64,000 bases of DNA, from NCBI GenBank assembly GCA_036925085.1, contig JAUPFP010000077.1:186001-250000 (forward strand), read 5' to 3'. The notes beneath the pieces are model-generated. The model worked only from the letters and a program-made list of their open reading frames with translations, did no database searches and was not told where the DNA came from. This DNA is from Brachycybe producta. Taxonomy: Eukaryota > Arthropoda > Diplopoda > Playtdesmida > Andrognathidae. Positions 50,653 to 63,582 of the stretch are shown here, one piece after another. Made by a program: the position numbers and the translations under genes. The number at the start of each line of letters is the position of its first letter. The first letter of the stretch is position 1.

Positions 50653-53600
50653 TTCTTCGACTACTTCGACTTCTTCGACTTCTTCGACTTCTTCGACTTC
50701 GAATTCTTCGACTTCTTCGACTACTTCGACTTCTTCGACTACTTCGACTTCGACTTCTTCGACTACTTCGACTTCGACTTCTTCGACTACTTCGACTTCG
50801 ACTTCTTCGACTTCGACTTCGACTTCTTCGACTTCGAATTCGACTTCTTCGACTTCGACTTCGACTTCTTCGACTACTTCGACTTCTTCGACTTCTTCGA
50901 CTACTTCGACTTCGACTACTTCGACTTAGACTTCTTCGACTTCGACTTCGACTTCTTCGACTACTTCGACTTCGACTACTTCGACTTCGACTACTTCGAC
51001 TTCGACTTCTTCGACTTCGACTTCGACTTCGACTTCTTCGACTTCTTCGAATACTTCGACTTCGACTACTTCGACTTCAACTTCTTCGACTTCGACTTCG
51101 ACTTCTTCGACTTCGACTTCTTCGACTTCGACTTCTTCGACTTCGACTTCTTCGACTTCGACTTCTTCGACTTCGACTTCTTCGACTTCGACTTCTTCGA
51201 CTTCGACTTCTTCGACTTCGACTTCTTCGACTTCGACTTCTTCGACTTCGACTTCTTCGACTTCGACTTCGACTTCTTCGACTTCGACTTCGACTTCTTC
51301 GACTTCGACTTCGACTTCTTCGACTTCGACTTCGACTTCTTCGACTTCGACTTCTTCGACTTCGACTTCTTCGACTTCGACTTCTTCGACTTCTTCGACT
51401 TCGACTTCTTCGACTTCGACTTCTTCGACTTCGACTTCTTCGACTTCTTCGACTTCGACTTCTTCGACTTTGACTTCTTCGACTTCGACTTCGACTTCGA
51501 CTTCTTCGACTTCGAATTCTTCGACTTCTTCGACTACTTCGACTTCTTCGACTACTTCGACTTCGACTACTTCGACTTCGACTTCTTCGACTTCGACTTC
51601 TTCGACTTCGACTTCTTCGACTTCGACTTCTTCGACTTCGAATTCTTCGACTTCGAATTCTTCGACTTCTTCGACTACTTCGACTACTTCGACTTCTTCG
51701 ACTACTTCGACTTCGACTACTTCGACTTCTTCGACTTCGACTTCGACTTTGACTTCTTCGACTTCGACCTCGACTTCTTCGACTACTTCGACTTCGACTA
51801 CTTCGACTTCGACTACTTCGACTTCGACTTCGACTTCTTCGACTTCTTCGACTTCTTCGACTTCTTCGACTTCTTCGACTTCGACTTCTTCGACTTCGAC
51901 TTCTTCGACTTCGACTTCTTCGACTTCGACTTCTTCGACTTCGACTTCTTCGACTTCGACTTCTTCGACTTCGACTTCTTCGACTTCGACTTCTTCGACT
52001 TCGACTTCTTCGACTTCGACTTCTTCGACTTCGACTTCTTCGGCTTCGACTTCTTCAACTTCGACTTCTTTGGCTTCGACTTCTTCGACTTCGACTTCGA
52101 CTTCTTCGACTTCGACTTCGATTTGGACTTCTTCGACTTCGACTTCGACTTCTTCGACTTTTTCGACTTCGACTTCGACTTCTTCGACTTTGACTTCGAC
52201 TTCTTCGACTTCGACTTCTTCGACTTCGACTTCTTCGACTTCGACTTCTTCGACTTCGACTTCTTCGACTTCGACTTCTTCGACTTCGACTTCTTCGACT
52301 TCGACTTCGACTTCTTCGACTTCGACTTCTTCGACTTCGACTTCTTCGACTTCGACTTCTGCGTCTTCGACTTCTTCGACTTCGACTTCAACTTCTTCGA
52401 CTTCTTCGACTTCGACTTCTTCGACTTCGACTTCTTCGACTACGACTTCTTCGACTTCGACTTCTTCGACTTCGACTTCTTCGACTTCGACTTCTTCGAC
52501 TTCGACTTCTTCGGCTTCATCTTCGACTTCGACTTCGACTTCGACTTCGACTTCGACTTCTTCGACTTCGACTTCTTCGACTTCGACTTCTTCGACTTCG
52601 ACTTCTGCGTCTTCGACTTCTTCGACTTCGACTTCAACTTCTTCGACTTCTTGGACTTCGACTTGTTCGACTTCGACTTCTTCGACTTCGACTTCTTCGA
52701 CTTCGACTTCTTCGACTTCGACTTCTTCGACTTCGACTTCTTCGACTTCGACTTCGACTTCGACTTCTTCGACTTCGACTTCTTCGACTTCTTCGACTTC
52801 TTCGACTTCTTCGACTTCTTCGACTTCGACTTCTTCGACTTCGACTTCTTCGACTTCGACTTCTTCGACTTCGACTTCTTCGACTTCGACTTCTTCGACT
52901 TCGACTTCTTCGACTTCGACTTCTTCGACTTCGACTTCTTCGACTTCGACTTCTTCGACTTCGACTTCTTCGACTTCGACTTCTTCGACTTCGACTTCTT
53001 CGACTTCGACTTCTTCGACTTCGACTTCTTCGACTTCGACTTCTTCGACTTCGACTTCTTCGACTTCGACTTCTTCGACTTCTTCGACTTCTTCGACTTC
53101 TTCGACTTCTTCGACTTCTTCGACTTCTTCGACTTCGACTTCTTCGACTTCTTCGACTTCTTCGACTTCGACTTCTTCCACTTCGACTTCTTCGACTTCG
53201 ACTTCTTCGACTTCGACTTCTTCGACTTGGACTTCTTCGACTTCGACTTCTTCCACTTCGACTTCTTCGACTTCGACTTCTTCGACTTCGACTTCTTCGA
53301 CTTCGACTTCGACTTCTTCGACTTCGACTTCGACTTCTTCGACTTCGACTTCGACTTCTTCGACTTCGACTTCGACTTCTTCGACTTCTTCGACTTCGAC
53401 TTCTTCGACTTCGACTTCTTCGACTTCTTCGACTTCGACTTCTTCGACTTCGACTTCTTCGACTTCGACTTCTTCGACTTCGACTTCTTCCACTTCGACT
53501 TCTTCGACTTCGACTTCTTCGACTTCGACTTCTTCGACTTCTTCGACTTCTTCGACTTCGACTTCTTCGACTTCTTCGACTTCTTCGACTTCGACTTCTT

Positions 53601-54666
53601 CGACTTCTTCGACTTCGACTTCTTCAACTTCTTCGACTTCGACTTCTTCGACTTCGACTTCTTCGACTTCGACTTCTTCGACTTCGACTTCTTCGACTTC
53701 GACTTCTTCGACTTCGACTTCTTCGACTTCGACTTTTTCGACTTCGACTTCTTCCACTTCGACTTCTTCGACTTCGACTTCTTCGACTTCGACTTCTTCG
53801 ACTTCGACTTTGACTTCGACTTCTTCGGCTTCGACTTCTTCGACTTCAACTTCGACTTCTTCGACTTCGACTTCTTCGACTTCGACTTCTTCGACTTCGA
53901 CTTCTTCGACTTCGACTTCGACTTCTTCGACTTTGACTTCTTCGACTTCGACTTCGACTTCAACTTCTTCGACTACTACGACTTCTTCGACTTCTTTGAC
54001 TACTTCGACTTCGACTACTTCGACTTCGACTTCTTCGACTTCGACTTCGACTTCTTCGACTACTTCGACTTTGACTACTTCGACTTCGACTTCTTCGACT
54101 TCGACTTCGACTTCGACTTCTTCCACTTCGACTTCGACTTCTTCGACTTCGACTTCGACTTCTTCGACTTCTTCGACTTCTTCGACTTCGACTTCGACTT
54201 CGACTTCGACTTCGACTTCGGCTTCGACTTCTTCGACTTCGACTTCTTCGACTTCGACTTCTTCGACTTCGACTTCTTCGACTTCGACTTCTTCGACTTC
54301 GACTTCTTCGACTTCGACTTCTTCGACTTCGACTTCTTCGACTTCGACTTCTTCGACTTCTTCGACTTCGACTTCGACTTCTTCGACTTCGACTTCTTCG
54401 ACTTCGACTTCTTCGACTTTGACTTCTTCGACTTCTTCGACTTCTTCGACTTCGACTTCTTCGATTTCGACTTCTGCGTCTTCGACTTCTTCGACTTCGA
54501 CTTCGACTTCTTCGACTTCGACTTCGACTTCTTCGACTTCGACTTCGACTTCTTCGACTTCGACTTCTTCGACTTCTTCAACTTCTTCGACTTCTTCGAC
54601 TTCGACTTCGACTTCTTCGACTACTTAGACTTCTTTGACTACTTAGACTTCTTTGACTACTTAGAC
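50653..54666. repeat. Right-family HOR segment with tripled cassette, about 4.0 kb
   Basis: The start is normal: GAATTC near 50701, GAATTCGAC near 50837, TTAGAC near 50926, GAATAC near 51050, TTTGAC near 51470, the GAATTC/TAC block near 51513-51825, and GATTTGGAC at 52120. From about 53070 a different order appears: a 9-mer run, repeated TTCCAC units (about 53178, 53251, 53490, 53753), TTGGAC near 53228, TACTACGAC near 53970 and TTTGAC pairs. A TTCGGC lies inside the 6-mer run near 54218. It ends in a cassette with three TTAGAC units (54625-54666). Confidence 0.85.
53070..53133. repeat. Pure 9-mer run (TTCTTCGAC), about 7 units
   Basis: The 9-mer repeats about seven times without a 6-mer between. 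The same place in related copies carries about twice as many units (55308-55440, 59693-59823, 61975-62120), so run length is variable between copies. Confidence 0.85.
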
Positions 54667-57174
54667 TTCTTCGACTACTTCGACTTCTTCGACTACTTCG
54701 ACTTCTTCGACTTCTTCGACTTCGACTTCTTCGACTTCGACTTCTTCGGCTTCATCTTCGACTTCGACTTCGACTTCTTCGACTTCGACTTCTTCGACTT
54801 CGACTTCTTCGACTTCGACTTCTGCGTCTTCGACTTCTTCGACTTCGACTTCAACTTCTTCGACTTCTTGGACTTCGACTTGTTCGACTTCGACTTCTTC
54901 GACTTCGACTTCTTCGACTTCGACTTCTTCGACTTCGACTTCTTCGACTTCGACTTCTTCGACTTCGACTTCGACTTCGACTTCTTCGACTTCGACTTCT
55001 TCGACTTCTTCGACTTCTTCGACTTCTTCGACTTCTTCGACTTCGACTTCTTCGACTTCGACTTCTTCGACTTCGACTTCTTCGACTTCGACTTCTTCGA
55101 CTTCGACTTCTTCGACTTCGACTTCTTCGACTTCGACTTCTTCGACTTCGACTTCTTCGACTTCGACTTCTTCGACTTCGACTTCTTCGACTTCGACTTC
55201 TTCGACTTCGACTTCTTCGACTTCGACTTCTTCGACTTCGACTTCTTCGACTTCGACTTCTTCGACTTCGACTTCTTCGACTTCGACTTCTTCGACTTCG
55301 ACTTCTTCGACTTCTTCGACTTCTTCGACTTCTTCGACTTCTTCGACTTCTTCGACTTCTTCGACTTCTTCGACTTCTTCGACTTCTTCGACTTCTTCGA
55401 CTTCTTCGACTTCTTCGACTTCTTCGACTTCTTCGACTTCGACTTCTTCGACTTCGACTTCTTCGACTTCTTCGACTTCTTCGACTTCGACTTCTTCGAC
55501 TTCTTCGACTTCGACTTCTTCCACTTCGACTTCTTCGACTTCGACTTCTTCGACTTCGACTTCTTCGACTTGGACTTCTTCGACTTCGACTTCTTCCACT
55601 TCGACTTCTTCGACTTCGACTTCTTCGACTTCGACTTCTTCGACTTCGACTTCGACTTCTTCGACTTCGACTTCGACTTCTTCGACTTCGACTTCGACTT
55701 CTTCGACTTCGACTTCGACTTCTTCGACTTCTTCGACTTCGACTTCTTCGACTTCGACTTCTTCGACTTCTTCGACTTCGACTTCTTCGACTTCGACTTC
55801 TTCGACTTCGACTTCTTCCACTTCGACTTCTTCGACTTCGACTTCTTCGACTTCGACTTCTTCGACTTCTTCGACTTCTTCGACTTCGACTTCTTCGACT
55901 TCTTCGACTTCGACTTCTGCGTCTTCGACTTCTTCGACTTCGACTTCTTCGACTTCGACTTCGACTTCTTCGACTTCGACTTCTTCGACTTCGACTTCGA
56001 CTTCTTCGACTTCGTCTTCTTCGACTTCTTCGACTTCGACTTCTTCGACTTCGACTTCGACTTCGACTTCGACTTCTTCGACTTCGACTTCGACTTCTTC
56101 GACTTCGACTTCGACTTCTTCGACTTCTTCGACTTCGACTTCTTCGACTTCGACTTCGACTTCTTCGACTTCGACTTCTTCGACTACTTCGACTTCGACT
56201 ACTTCGACTTCGACTACTTCGACTTCGACTTCTTCGACTTCGACTTCGACTTCGACTTCTTCGACTTTTTCGACTTCGACTTCGACTTCTTCGACTTCGA
56301 CTTCGACTTCTTCGACTTCGACTTCTTCGACTTCTTCGACTTCGACTTCTTCGACTTCGACTTCTTCGACTTCGACTTCTTCGACTTCGACTTCTTCGAC
56401 TTCGACTTCTTCGACTTCGACTTCTTCGACTTCGACTTCTGCGTCTTCGACTTCTTCGACTTCGACTTCAACTTTTCCGACTTCGACTTCTTCGACTTCG
56501 ACTTCTTCGACTACGACTTCTTCGACTTCGACTTCTTCGACTTCGACTTCTTCGACTTCGACTTCTTCGACTTCGACTTCTTCGACTTCGACTTCTTCGG
56601 CTTCATCTTCGACTTCGACTTCGACTTCGACTTCGACTTCGACTTCGACTTCTTCGACTTCTTCGACTTCTTCGACTTCTTCGACTTCTTCGACTTCGAC
56701 TTCTTCGACTTCGACTTCTTCGACTTCGACTTCTTCGACTTCGACTTCTTCGACTTCGACTTCTTCGACTTCGACTTCTTCGACTTCTTCGACTTCTTCG
56801 ACTTCTTCGACTTCTTCGACTTCGACTTCTTCGACTTCTTCGACTTCGACTTCTTCGACTTCGACTTCTTCGACTTCTTCGACTTCGACTTCTTCGACTT
56901 CGACTTCGACTTCTTCGACTTCGACTTCTGCGTCTTCGACTTCTTCGACTTCGACTTCGACTTCTTCGACTTCGACTTCGACTTCTTCGACTTCGACTTC
57001 TTCGACTTCGACTTCGACTTCTTCGACTTCGTCTTCTTCGACTTCTTCGACTTCGACTTCTTCGACTTCGACTTCGACTTCGACTTCGACTTCGACTTCG
57101 ACTTCTTCGACTTCGACTTCGACTTCTTCGACTTCGACTTCTTCGCCTACTTAGACTTCTTTGACTACTTAGAC
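54667..57174. repeat. Mosaic HOR segment: right-family start, left-family end, about 2.5 kb
   Basis: The first 1.2 kb has right-family marks: GCTTCATC near 54752, TGCGTC near 54822, the TTGGAC/TTG pair near 54870, a long 9-mer run, and TTCCAC near 55520, 55590 and 55818. From about 55900 it switches to the order of about 49.4-50.65 kb: TGCGTC, TTCGTC, TTTTTCGAC near 56265, TTTTCCGAC near 56473 (for TTCTCCGAC), and TTCGCC before a double cassette at 57151. The switch lies in plain 9-mer and 15-mer repeats near 55850-55910. Confidence 0.83.
55308..55440. repeat. Pure 9-mer run (TTCTTCGAC), about 14-15 units
   Basis: An unbroken run of the 9-mer, without the 6-mer that usually alternates with it. 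It sits just before the TTCCAC-bearing units, the same place as the shorter run at 53070-53133. Confidence 0.87.
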
Positions 57175-60100
57175 TTCTTCGACTACTTCGACTTCTTCGA
57201 CTTCTTCGACTTCTTCGACTTCGAATTCTTCGACTTCTTCGACTACTTCGACTTCTTCGACTACTTCGACTTCGACTTCTTCGACTACTTCGACTTCGAC
57301 TTCTTCGACTACTTCGACTTCGACTTCTTCGACTTCGACTTCGACTTCTTCGACTTCGAATTCGACTTCTTCGACTTCGACTTCGACTTCTTCGACTACT
57401 TCGACTTCTTCGACTTCTTCGACTACTTCGACTTCGACTACTTTGACTTAGACTTCTTCGACTTAGACTTCTTCGACTTCGACTTCGACTTCTTCGACTA
57501 CTTCGACTTCGACTACTTCGACTTCGACTACTTCGACTTCGACTTCTTCGACTTCGACTTCGACTTCGACTTCTTCGACTTCTTCGAATACTTCGACTTC
57601 GACTACTTCGACTTCAACTTCTTCGACTTCGACTTCGACTTCTTCGACTTCGACTTCTTCGACTTCGACTTCTTCGACTTCGACTTCTTCGACTTCGACT
57701 TCTTCGACTTCGACTTCTTCGACTTCGACTTCTTCGACTTCGACTTCTTCGACTTCGACTTCTTCGACTTCGACTTCTTCGACTTCGACTTCGACTTCTT
57801 CGACTTCGACTTCGACTTCTTCGACTTCGACTTCGACTTCTTCGACTTCGACTTCGACTTCTTCGACTTCGACTTCGACTTCTTCGACTTCGACTTCGAC
57901 TTCTTCGACTTCGACTTCTTCGACTTCGACTTCTTCGACTTCGACTTCTTCGACTTCTTCGACTTCGACTTCTTCGACTTCGACTTCTTCGACTTCGACT
58001 TCTTCGACTTCGACTTCTTCGACTTCGACTTCTTCGACTTTGACTTCTTCGACTTCGACTTCGACTTCGACTTCTTCGACTTCGAATTCTTCGACTTCTT
58101 CGACTACTTCGACTTCTTCGACTACTTCGACTTCGACTACTTCGACTTCGACTTCTTCGACTTCGACTTCTTCGACTTCGACTTCTTCGACTTCGACTTC
58201 TTCGACTTCGAATTCTTCGACTTCGAATTCTTCGACTTCTTCGACTACTTCGACTACTTCGACTTCTTCGATTACTTCGACTTCGACTACTTCGACTTCT
58301 TCGACTTCGACTTCGACTTCGACTTCTTCGACTTCGACCTCGACTTCTTCGACTACTTCGACTTCGACTACTTCGACTTCGACTACTTCGACTTCGACTT
58401 CGACTTCTTCGACTTCTTCGACTTCTTCGACTTCTTCGACTTCTTCGACTTCGACTTCTTCGACTTCGACTTCTTCGACTTCGACTTCTTCGACTTCGAC
58501 TTCTTCGACTTCGACTTCTTCGACTTCGACTTCTTCGACTTCGACTTCTTCGACTTCGACTTCTTCGACTTCGACTTCTTCGACTTCGACTTCTTCGACT
58601 TCGACTTCTTCGGCTTCGACTTCTTCAACTTCGACTTCTTTGGCTTCGACTTCTTCGACTTCGACTTCGACTTCTTCGACTTCGACTTCGATTTGGACTT
58701 CTTCGACTTCGACTTCGACTTCTTCGACTTTTTCGACTTCGACTTCGACTTCTTCGACTTTGACTTCGACTTCTTCGACTTCGACTTCTTCGACTTCGAC
58801 TTCTTCGACTTCGACTTCTTCGACTTCGACTTCTTCGACTTCGACTTCTTCGACTTCGACTTCTTCGACTTCGACTTCTTCGACTTCGACTTCGACTTCT
58901 TCGACTTCGACTTCTTCGACTTCGACTTCTTCGACTTCGACTTCTGCGTCTTCGACTTCTTCGACTTCGACTTCAACTTCTTCGACTTCTTCGACTTCGA
59001 CTTCTTCGACTTCGACTTCTTCGACTACGACTTCTTCGACTTCGACTTCTTCGACTTCGACTTCTTCGACTTCGACTTCTTCGACTTCGACTTCTTCGGC
59101 TTCATCTTCGACTTCGACTTCGACTTCGACTTCGACTTCGACTTCTTCGACTTCTTCGACTTCGACTTCTTCGACTTCGACTTCTTCGACTTCGACTTCT
59201 GCGTCTTCGACTTCTTCGACTTCGACTTCAACTTCTTCGACTTCTTGGACTTCGACTTGTTCGACTTCGACTTCTTCGACTTCGACTTCTTCGACTTCGA
59301 CTTCTTCGACTTCGACTTCTTCGACTTCGACTTCTTCGACTTCGACTTCGACTTCGACTTCTTCGACTTCGACTTCTTCGACTTCTTCGACTTCTTCGAC
59401 TTCTTCGACTTCTTCGACTTCGACTTCTTCGACTTCGACTTCTTCGACTTCGACTTCTTCGACTTCGACTTCTTCGACTTCGACTTCTTCGACTTCGACT
59501 TCTTCGACTTCGACTTCTTCGACTTCGACTTCTTCGACTTCGACTTCTTCGACTTCGACTTCTTCGACTTCGACTTCTTCGACTTCGACTTCTTCGACTT
59601 CGACTTCTTCGACTTCGACTTCTTCGACTTCGACTTCTTCGACTTCGACTTCTTCGACTTCGACTTCTTCGACTTCGACTTCTTCGACTTCGACTTCTTC
59701 GACTTCTTCGACTTCTTCGACTTCTTCGACTTCTTCGACTTCTTCGACTTCTTCGACTTCTTCGACTTCTTCGACTTCTTCGACTTCTTCGACTTCTTCG
59801 ACTTCTTCGACTTCTTCGACTTCGACTTCTTCGACTTCGACTTCTTCGACTTCTTCGACTTCGACTTCTTCGACTTCTTCGACTTCGACTTCTTCCACTT
59901 CGACTTCTTCGACTTCGACTTCTTCGACTTCGACTTCTTCGACTTGGACTTCTTCGACTTCGACTTCTTCCACTTCGACTTCTTCGACTTCGACTTCTTC
60001 GACTTCGACTTCTTCGACTTCGACTTCGACTTCTTCGACTTCGACTTCGACTTCTTCGACTTCGACTTCGACTTCTTCGACTTCGACTTCGACTTCTTCG

Positions 60101-61353
60101 ACTTCTTCGACTTCGACTTCTTCGACTTCGACTTCTTCGACTTCTTCGACTTCGACTTCTTCGACTTCGACTTCTTCGACTTCGACTTCTTCCACTTCGA
60201 CTTCTTCGACTTCGACTTCTTCGACTTCGACTTCTTCGACTTCTTCGACTTCTTCGACTTCGACTTCTTCGACTTCTTCGACTTCTTCGACTTCGACTTC
60301 TTCGACTTCTTCGACTTCGACTTCTTCAACTTCTTCGACTTCGACTTCTTCGACTTCGACTTCTTCGACTTCGACTTCTTCGACTTCGACTTCTTCGACT
60401 TCGACTTCTTCGACTTCGACTTTTTCGACTTCGACTTCTTCCACTTCGACTTCTTCGACTTCGACTTCTTCGACTTCGACTTCTTCGACTTCGACTTTGA
60501 CTTCGACTTCTTCGACTTCGACTTCTTCGACTTCAACTTCGACTTCTTCGACTTCGACTTCTTCGACTTCGACTTCTTCGACTTCGACTTCTTCGACTTC
60601 GACTTCGACTTCTTCGACTTTGACTTCTTCGACTTCGACTTCGACTTCAACTTCTTCGACTACTACGACTTCTTCGACTTCTTTGACTACTTCGACTTCG
60701 ACTACTTCGACTTCGACTTCTTCGACTTCGACTTCGACTTCTTCGACTACTTCGACTTTGACTACTTCGACTTCGACTTCTTCGACTTCGACTTCGACTT
60801 CGACTTCTTCCACTTCGACTTCGACTTCTTCGACTTCGACTTCGACTTCTTCGACTTCTTCGACTTCTTCGACTTCGACTTCGACTTCGACTTCGACTTC
60901 GACTTCGGCTTCGACTTCTTCGACTTCGACTTCTTCGACTTCGACTTCTTCGACTTCGACTTCTTCGACTTCGACTTCTTCGACTTCGACTTCTTCGACT
61001 TCGACTTCTTCGACTTCGACTTCTTCGACTTCGACTTCTTCGACTTCTTCGACTTCGACTTCGACTTCTTCGACTTCGACTTCTTCGACTTCGACTTCTT
61101 CGACTTTGACTTCTTCGACTTCTTCGACTTCTTCGACTTCGACTTCTTCGATTTCGACTTCTGCGTCTTCGACTTCTTCGACTTCGACTTCGACTTCTTC
61201 GACTTCGACTTCGACTTCTTCGACTTCGACTTCGACTTCTTCGACTTCGACTTCTTCGACTTCTTCAACTTCTTCGACTTCTTCGACTTCGACTTCGACT
61301 TCTTCGACTACTTAGACTTCTTTGACTACTTAGACTTCTTTGACTACTTAGAC
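57175..61353. repeat. Right-family HOR segment with tripled cassette, about 4.2 kb
   Basis: This is a near copy of 50653-54666, about 165 bp longer. Matching marks include TTTGAC at about 58040 (51470 in the other copy), GATTTGGAC at 58690, the TTCAAC-TTTGGC pair near 58626, TACTACGAC near 60657, TTCGGC in the 6-mer run near 60904 and the tripled cassette at 61312. Private changes include a doubled TTAGAC near 57448/57466, GATTAC near 58270 and a longer 9-mer run. Confidence 0.87.
59693..59823. repeat. Pure 9-mer run (TTCTTCGAC), about 14 units
   Basis: An unbroken 9-mer run at the same place in the period as those at 53070, 55308 and 61975. It accounts for part of the extra length of this HOR copy over 50653-54666. 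Confidence 0.86.
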
Positions 61354-63582
61354 TTCTTCGACTACTTCGACTTCTTCGACTACTTCGACTTCTTCGACTT
61401 CTTCGACTTCGACTTCTTCGACTTCGACTTCTTCGGCTTCATCTTCGACTTCGACTTCGACTTCTTCGACTTCGACTTCTTCGACTTCGACTTCTTCGAC
61501 TTCGACTTCTGCGTCTTCGACTTCTTCGACTTCGACTTCAACTTCTTCGACTTCTTGGACTTCGACTTGTTCGACTTCGACTTCTTCGACTTCGACTTCT
61601 TCGACTTCGACTTCTTCGACTTCGACTTCTTCGACTTCGACTTCGACTTCGACTTCTTCGACTTCGACTTCTTCGACTTCTTCGACTTCTTCGACTTCTT
61701 CGACTTCTTCGACTTCGACTTCTTCGACTTCGACTTCTTCGACTTCGACTTCTTCGACTTCGACTTCTTCGACTTCGACTTCTTCGACTTCGACTTCTTC
61801 GACTTCGACTTCTTCGACTTCGACTTCTTCGACTTCGACTTCTTCGACTTCGACTTCTTCGACTTCGACTTCTTCGACTTCGACTTCTTCGACTTCGACT
61901 TCTTCGACTTCGACTTCTTCGACTTCGACTTCTTCGACTTCGACTTCTTCGACTTCGACTTCTTCGACTTCGACTTCTTCGACTTCTTCGACTTCTTCGA
62001 CTTCTTCGACTTCTTCGACTTCTTCGACTTCTTCGACTTCTTCGACTTCTTCGACTTCTTCGACTTCTTCGACTTCTTCGACTTCTTCGACTTCTTCGAC
62101 TTCTTCGACTTCTTCGACTTCGACTTCTTCGACTTCGACTTCTTCGACTTCTTCGACTTCGACTTCTTCGACTTCTTCGACTTCGACTTCTTCATCTTCG
62201 ACTTCTTCGACTTCGACTTCTTCGACTTCGACTTCTTCGACTTGGACTTCTTCGACTTCGACTTCTTCCACTTCGACTTCTTCGACTTCGACTTCTTCGA
62301 CTTCGACTTCTTCGACTTCGACTTCGACTTCTTCGACTTCGACTTCGACTTCTTCGACTTCGACTTCGACTTCTTCGACTTCGACTTCGACTTCTTCGAC
62401 TTCTTCGACTTCGACTTCTTCGACTTCGACTTCTTCGACTTCTTCGACTTCTTCGACTTCGACTTCTTCGACTTCGACTTCTTCGACTTCGACTTCTTCC
62501 ACTTCGACTTCTTCGACTTCGACTTCTTCGACTTCGACTTCTTCGACTTCTTCGACTTCTTCGACTTCGACTTCTTCGACTTCTTCGACTTCTTCGACTT
62601 CGACTTCTTCGACTTCTTCGACTTCGACTTCTTCGACTTCTTCGACTTCGACTTCTTCGACTTCGACTTCTTCGACTTCGACTTCTTCGACTTCGACTTC
62701 TTCGACTTCGACTTCTTCGACTTCGACTTCTTCGACTTCGACTTCTTCGACTTCGACTTCTTCCACTTCGACTTCTTCGACTTCGACTTCTTCGACTTCG
62801 ACTTCTTCGACTTCGACTTCGACTTCTTCGACTTTGACTTCTTCGACTTCGACTTCGACTTCAACTTCTTCGACTACTACGACTTCTTCGACTTCTTTGA
62901 CTACTTCGACTTCGACTACTTCGACTTCGACTTCTTCGACTTCGACTTCGACTTCTTCGACTACTTCGACTTTGACTACTTCGACTTCGACTTCTTCGAC
63001 TTCGACTTCGACTTCGACTTCTTCCACTTCGACTTCGACTTCTTCGACTTCGACTTCGACTTCTTCGACTTCTTCGACTTCTTCGACTTCGACTTCGACT
63101 TCGACTTCGACTTCGACTTCGGCTTCGACTTCTTCGACTTCGACTTCTTCGACTTCGACTTCTTCGACTTCGACTTCTTCGACTTCGACTTCTTCGACTT
63201 CGACTTCTTCGACTTCGACTTCTTCGACTTCGACTTCTTCGACTTCGACTTCTTCGACTTCTTCGACTTCGACTTCGACTTCTTCGACTTCGACTTCTTC
63301 GACTTCGACTTCTTCGACTTTGACTTCTTCGACTTCTTCGACTTCTTCGACTTCGACTTCTTCGACTTCGACTTCTTCGATTTCGACTTCTGCGTCTTCG
63401 ACTTCTTCGACTTCGACTTCGACTTCTTCGACTTCGACTTCGACTTCTTCGACTTCGACTTCGACTTCTTCGACTTCGACTTCTTCGACTTCTTCAACTT
63501 CTTCGACTTCTTCGACTTCGACTTCGACTTCTTCGACTACTTAGACTTCTTTGACTACTTAGACTTCTTTGACTACTTAGAC
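61354..63582. repeat. Right-family HOR segment lacking its first half, about 2.2 kb
   Basis: It starts like 54667 (GCTTCATC near 61438, TGCGTC near 61512, TTGGAC/TTG pair near 61556, long 9-mer run, TTCATC near 62194, TTCCAC near 62268). It then stays in the right family to its end (TTCCAC near 62498, 62761 and 63025, TACTACGAC near 62871, TTCGGC in the 6-mer run near 63117, TTCAAC near 63495). It ends in a tripled cassette at 63541-63582. The GAATTC/TAC block, CTCGAC and GATTTGGAC are absent. Confidence 0.85.
61975..62120. repeat. Pure 9-mer run (TTCTTCGAC), about 16 units
   Basis: This is the longest unbroken 9-mer run I see in the window. Compared with about 7 units at 53070-53133 it suggests slippage expansion toward the right end. 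Confidence 0.86.

Noticed and set aside
57463-60813. Minus-strand frame of Val-Glu-Glu repeats (about 1,100 codons)
   Set aside because: The start would be GTG from a TTCCAC variant. It has no unique domain and overlaps the open Ser/Lys and Ser/Thr frames. It ends at TTAGAC, read as TAA on this strand.
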